From assembly GCF_018130825.1 (NCBI RefSeq), contig NZ_JAFCJS010000002.1, positions 496,001 to 560,000 on the forward strand: a stretch of DNA of 64,000 nucleotides, given 5' to 3'. Source of the stretch: Bradyrhizobium liaoningense. Lineage in GTDB: Bacteria > Pseudomonadota > Alphaproteobacteria > Rhizobiales > Xanthobacteraceae. The notes under the pieces were generated by a model. The model did no database searches, was not told the origin of the DNA, and saw nothing but the letters and a program-made list of their open reading frames with translations. Shown here piece by piece: positions 61,217 through 64,000 of this stretch (its first letter is position 1; each line of letters starts with the position of its first letter). Position numbers and translations under genes: made by a program.

Positions 61217-62731
61217 ATGCCGAAGAATATTGTGATCTTTTCCGACGGTACAGGCCAGGCCGGCGGCATCAATTTCGACGAAGTGCGGACGAACGTTTAC
61301 AAGCTCTACCGCGCCTGCCGCGTCGGCCCGGACACGAAGGTCGAACCATCCGAACAGGTCGCCTTCTACGATGCCGGTCTCGGTTCGGCGTCGGACGGCG
61401 GTCATTTCAAGATTGGCTGGATGCGCTGGCTCTACAACCTCGCCAGCATGGCGACAGGCCTCGGGATCACCCGGAACATTGTCGATTGCTACGCCGCGAT
61501 CATCGCTCTGTATGAGGAAGGCGACCGCGTCTTTCTGATCGGTTTCAGCCGCGGGGCCTACACTGTGCGATCGGTTTCCGGCGTCATGACCTATTGCGGC
61601 ATCCCGCGCCATATGCCCGATGGCTCGCCCCTGCGCAGCGATCCAAAGAGCATCCACAAGCTGGCCGAGCATGCCGTCAAGGATGTCTATCAATTCTGCC
61701 CATCCTACTCGCGCAAGATCCTTGGGTACCGGCAGTTTCTGTTGGAGACTCGAGACGCGATCGCCGCACAATTCAGACGGCAGTACGGTAGCGCAACCAC
61801 CATCAACGGCACCGAGCGGGCGAACGTCCTTCCATACTTCATCGGCGTGTTCGATACGGTCGCTGCCCTCGGCCACAAATATCTCGGCACGGCGCTCGTG
61901 ACCTCCGGCATTGCGCTGCTGATCGGGCTGCACTGGCTCGGTGGCTTCCTTGAGCCGATCTTTCCATGGGCGGGATGGGGAGCTTGGATTCTGAGTTACC
62001 TCGGCGTCGCCACAGCCCTGATCGTTTTTCTCATGAACTATCTCAAGATCGCGCCATCCTTGCCTGGCTACGGGTTCTTGAAGCGCCTCCGGACCGCGCA
62101 TTTCGCCCCGCCTAAGCACAAGTTCTACGACACGACGTTGAATCCAAATGTCGGCTATGCCAAGCATGCGATCTCGATCGACGAGAACCGCGCGGACTTC
62201 AAGCGCGTCGGTTGGTCGCCCACGGCCGAGAAGCAGGACGTACGCGACGCGCACGGCAACCTCTATTTCGAGCAGGTCTGGTTTCCGGGCGTGCATGCTG
62301 ATGTCGGCGGCGGCTATCTGGAAAACGAGGCCCGCTTGTCGGATGTGGCGCTGAACTGGCTGCTCGCCGGAGCTTCGCTCATCCCGGCCGGCCTGAAACA
62401 CGACGGCAGTGTCCTACGGCTGTCACCCGATCCCGCCGGCCCCCAGCACAATGAGCAGGCGGGTGGCTTCCTCAAGGCGGGATTTCGCGATCTTCCCGTC
62501 GATCCCGAGACTGAGGAGTCGAGATCACCGATGCATAAATCGGTCTATCGGCGCTTTGAAGCAGGATCGGTTCTGCTCTACGACCGCAAGGCCGCCTATA
62601 GGCCGGACAACATGCGGATACACGTCGACTTCAAGCATTACTTCGACGGAAGCTCTACGCAACCGCCCCAATGCGTCGCCGATGACATCGAACAGAAGTG
62701 GGAAAATGCCGGCTATGTCGGGCGGCTCTGA
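61217..62731 (+). CDS. DUF2235 alpha/beta hydrolase with two membrane helices
   Basis: The 504-aa product starts MPKNIVIFSDGTGQAGGINF and has FLIGFSRGAYTVRS (Ser111 in GFSRG, as in Tle1-type lipases). Residues about 215-275 form two hydrophobic helices (LVTSGIALLIGLHWLGGFLE, LSYLGVATALIVFLMNYLKI). The C-terminal catalytic part has GVHADVGGGYLENE with the conserved Asp-His region. Tle1-type proteins degrade phospholipids, as T6SS effectors or in other roles; no T6SS gene is near. It stands alone between the recombinase and tRNA-Lys, with GGGGGA before the ATG. Confidence 0.88.
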   Translation: MPKNIVIFSDGTGQAGGINFDEVRTNVYKLYRACRVGPDTKVEPSEQVAFYDAGLGSASDGGHFKIGWMRWLYNLASMATGLGITRNIVDCYAAIIALYEEGDRVFLIGFSRGAYTVRSVSGVMTYCGIPRHMPDGSPLRSDPKSIHKLAEHAVKDVYQFCPSYSRKILGYRQFLLETRDAIAAQFRRQYGSATTINGTERANVLPYFIGVFDTVAALGHKYLGTALVTSGIALLIGLHWLGGFLEPIFPWAGWGAWILSYLGVATALIVFLMNYLKIAPSLPGYGFLKRLRTAHFAPPKHKFYDTTLNPNVGYAKHAISIDENRADFKRVGWSPTAEKQDVRDAHGNLYFEQVWFPGVHADVGGGYLENEARLSDVALNWLLAGASLIPAGLKHDGSVLRLSPDPAGPQHNEQAGGFLKAGFRDLPVDPETEESRSPMHKSVYRRFEAGSVLLYDRKAAYRPDNMRIHVDFKHYFDGSSTQPPQCVADDIEQKWENAGYVGRL

Positions 62732-62917
62732 CCCAGAAACAACAAGGAAGCGGTTCTGTCGGCCGCTCTTCACGTCGCCCTCGCCTCCGCCGTGACTAGT
62801 AGAGTAGTTCACAATGCCGCGAGTGGACTCGCAGGTCGGCCGCTAAAAACACCGTTTGAAAAACCGTTTTAGTTCGGTCGTCTCAAACGGTTCGCGAGGG
62901 TAAGTCATTGAAAGACT

Positions 62918-62993
<76 letters not shown>

Positions 62994-63162
62994 GAAAGGC
63001 CAGTCAAAGCCTTGCGAGGCCGGTCGTTTAGCAAAGCGATCCGGGGATGGCAAGCGATGTGGCGCATGTTTTCCAAGGTTCTTCCACAGTCCACAAGAAG
63101 CGAAAAGCCGCTGGATTCCAGCGGCTTCGCCAAGATTAATCCCCGGGAAATCCCGTACTCGC

Positions 63163-63771
63163 TCAGAGCCGGCCCTCGCGGTCCCGGTCCGGGCCGCCAT
63201 CGCGGTCGAAACGGTCGCGGCGGAAGTGCTCCATGCCCCTCTCCATCATCCGGTCCATGCCCCGTTCCATGAAGTGACGGGGCGGGCCGTCCTCGCCGCC
63301 GCCGAACGGGCCGCGGTGGCGGGTCAGCACGGCGAGGCGCCGCTTCTGGCCCTCGTCGAGGGTCTTGTAGAGCGGATCGGCGGCATCGGCGATCTTCTTC
63401 AGGGCCGCGGAACTGGCGCCCATGTCCTCGGCGCGCTGGCGCAGGCGGGCGATCGGATCGTCCGGTTTGTCGGCATCCCTGCTTGCGTCACCCGGGCCGG
63501 CATTCATGCGCGCATTGGCGCGATCGATGCGCAGCTTGGCGAAGTCGCGCACGGCGGCCTCGACCGGCGGCCACAGCTTCTCCTGATCGGCGTTGAGCTT
63601 CAGCCCGGCATGGACGGCGGCGATCCGCGCATCGACGAAAGCGGCGCGATCCTCCGGGTTCATGCGGATGTGGCGGAAGTGCTCCATCCACGGACGATGA
63701 TATTGGGCATAGACCGCGCCCGAGCCGGCGATGCTGAGCACGGCGATGGCGGCGATGGTGAACTTCCTCAT
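63163..63771 (-). CDS. Spy/CpxP-type periplasmic LTXXQ-like protein
   Basis: The 202-aa product has a signal peptide (MRKFTIAAIAVLSIAGSGAV, then YAQ) and the helical LTXXQ/Spy pattern: DRAAFVDARIAAVHAGLKLN, ADQEKLWPPVEAAV, YKTLDEGQKRRLAVL. The C-terminus is Arg/Asp/Gly-rich (about 165-202). Spy proteins are chaperones and metal-stress sensors in the periplasm. GAGGAGG nearly adjoins the start ATG. An upstream open frame of 61 codons was rejected. It is a single gene beyond the tRNA and looks like core genome. Confidence 0.88.
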   Translation of the reverse strand: MRKFTIAAIAVLSIAGSGAVYAQYHRPWMEHFRHIRMNPEDRAAFVDARIAAVHAGLKLNADQEKLWPPVEAAVRDFAKLRIDRANARMNAGPGDASRDADKPDDPIARLRQRAEDMGASSAALKKIADAADPLYKTLDEGQKRRLAVLTRHRGPFGGGEDGPPRHFMERGMDRMMERGMEHFRRDRFDRDGGPDRDREGRL

Positions 63772-63916
63772 GACGTACCTCCTCTGGAAGGATGCCGTGA
63801 GGATGAGCGCGAGGAGGCTGACGCGCAACTTACAACTTGGACAGGGAAGCCGTTCTAACAGAGATGTAACTGCCGTGAACGCCTGTTCAGATGCATACTG
63901 AAACGATTTGCAACAG

Positions 63917-63948
63917 AAAGGGCTTCCGTGCCGGCACGGAAGCCCTTT
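63917..63948. terminator. perfect 32-bp palindrome, probable terminator
   Basis: AAAGGGCTTCCGTGCC pairs with its exact complement GGCACGGAAGCCCTTT with no spacer. A-rich and T-rich ends let it act in either direction; it lies 146 bases upstream of the Spy-like start and may end a gene to the right of the window. Confidence 0.7.
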
Positions 63949-64000
63949 GTTCATGCATTATATATCCACGCGTCACGCCAGTCAGTTCGTCGTGCTCTTC

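Noticed and set aside
62732..62917. Attachment site repeat next to tRNA-Lys
   Set aside because: Short CCGTTTGA/TCAAACGG pairs are present, but no second copy elsewhere supports an att site.

Overview
The window looks like chromosome of a high-GC alphaproteobacterium of the Bradyrhizobium/Rhodopseudomonas/Afipia kind. This is inferred from gene style, TetR-RND pumps, a GTTC-N7-GTTC SOS box, ArdC and ParB-like/recombinase cargo; no 16S or marker gene is present to fix the species. Catabolic and efflux clusters fill the left 38 kb, a mobile defence-type island fills about 39-63 kb, and a tRNA-Lys plus a core-type periplasmic gene lie at the right end.

0-1.4 kb holds the tail of an incoming gene and a decayed GGDEF gene. 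1.4-13.6 kb is a catabolic locus: FAD monooxygenase, SDR and fused indolepyruvate ferredoxin oxidoreductase in one leftward operon; VOC dioxygenase-like protein, SnoaL protein, MFS importer, small winged-helix-like protein, FAH hydrolase and MDR reductase in a second. A divergent PadR regulator sits at 13 kb. Matching ATGT-N8-ACAT boxes lie before both operons, tying them into one PadR regulon, probably for an aromatic or hydroaromatic acid. 14-23.4 kb carries an RND pump with two adaptors and a divergent TetR across a 38-bp palindrome, then a Bcr/CflA-type MFS exporter and a second TetR.

24.2-33.5 kb is an amine/amino-acid catabolic locus: class IV aminotransferase, DadA-like oxidoreductase, polyamine-type ABC importer with a fused permease, two RidA deaminases, GntR regulator and a HisD/HpsN-like dehydrogenase. 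Twin TGACATGTCA operators precede both arms. 34-39.3 kb holds an orphan CpaC-type secretin, an orphan B12-binding radical SAM protein, about 1.2 kb without a clear gene, and a frameshifted EamA transporter.

39.4-62.9 kb is the island: ArdC antirestriction protein; a possible SOS-controlled pair (unknown protein plus thermonuclease); a DUF4145-like protein; a leftward sigma-like/unknown/ImmA operon divergent from a rightward metallo-beta-lactamase, E2-E1-JAB and patatin operon; a Mokosh-type-I-like pair (PLD nuclease and kinase-like/SF1 helicase); a DUF2130 nuclease-like protein; two ParB-like proteins with a large serine recombinase; and a DUF2235 hydrolase. It ends at tRNA-Lys(CTT). The most interesting candidate is the MBL/E2-E1-JAB/patatin operon: it resembles the ubiquitin-like and lipase arms of type II CBASS, but I see no CD-NTase and no ubiquitin-like protein beside it.
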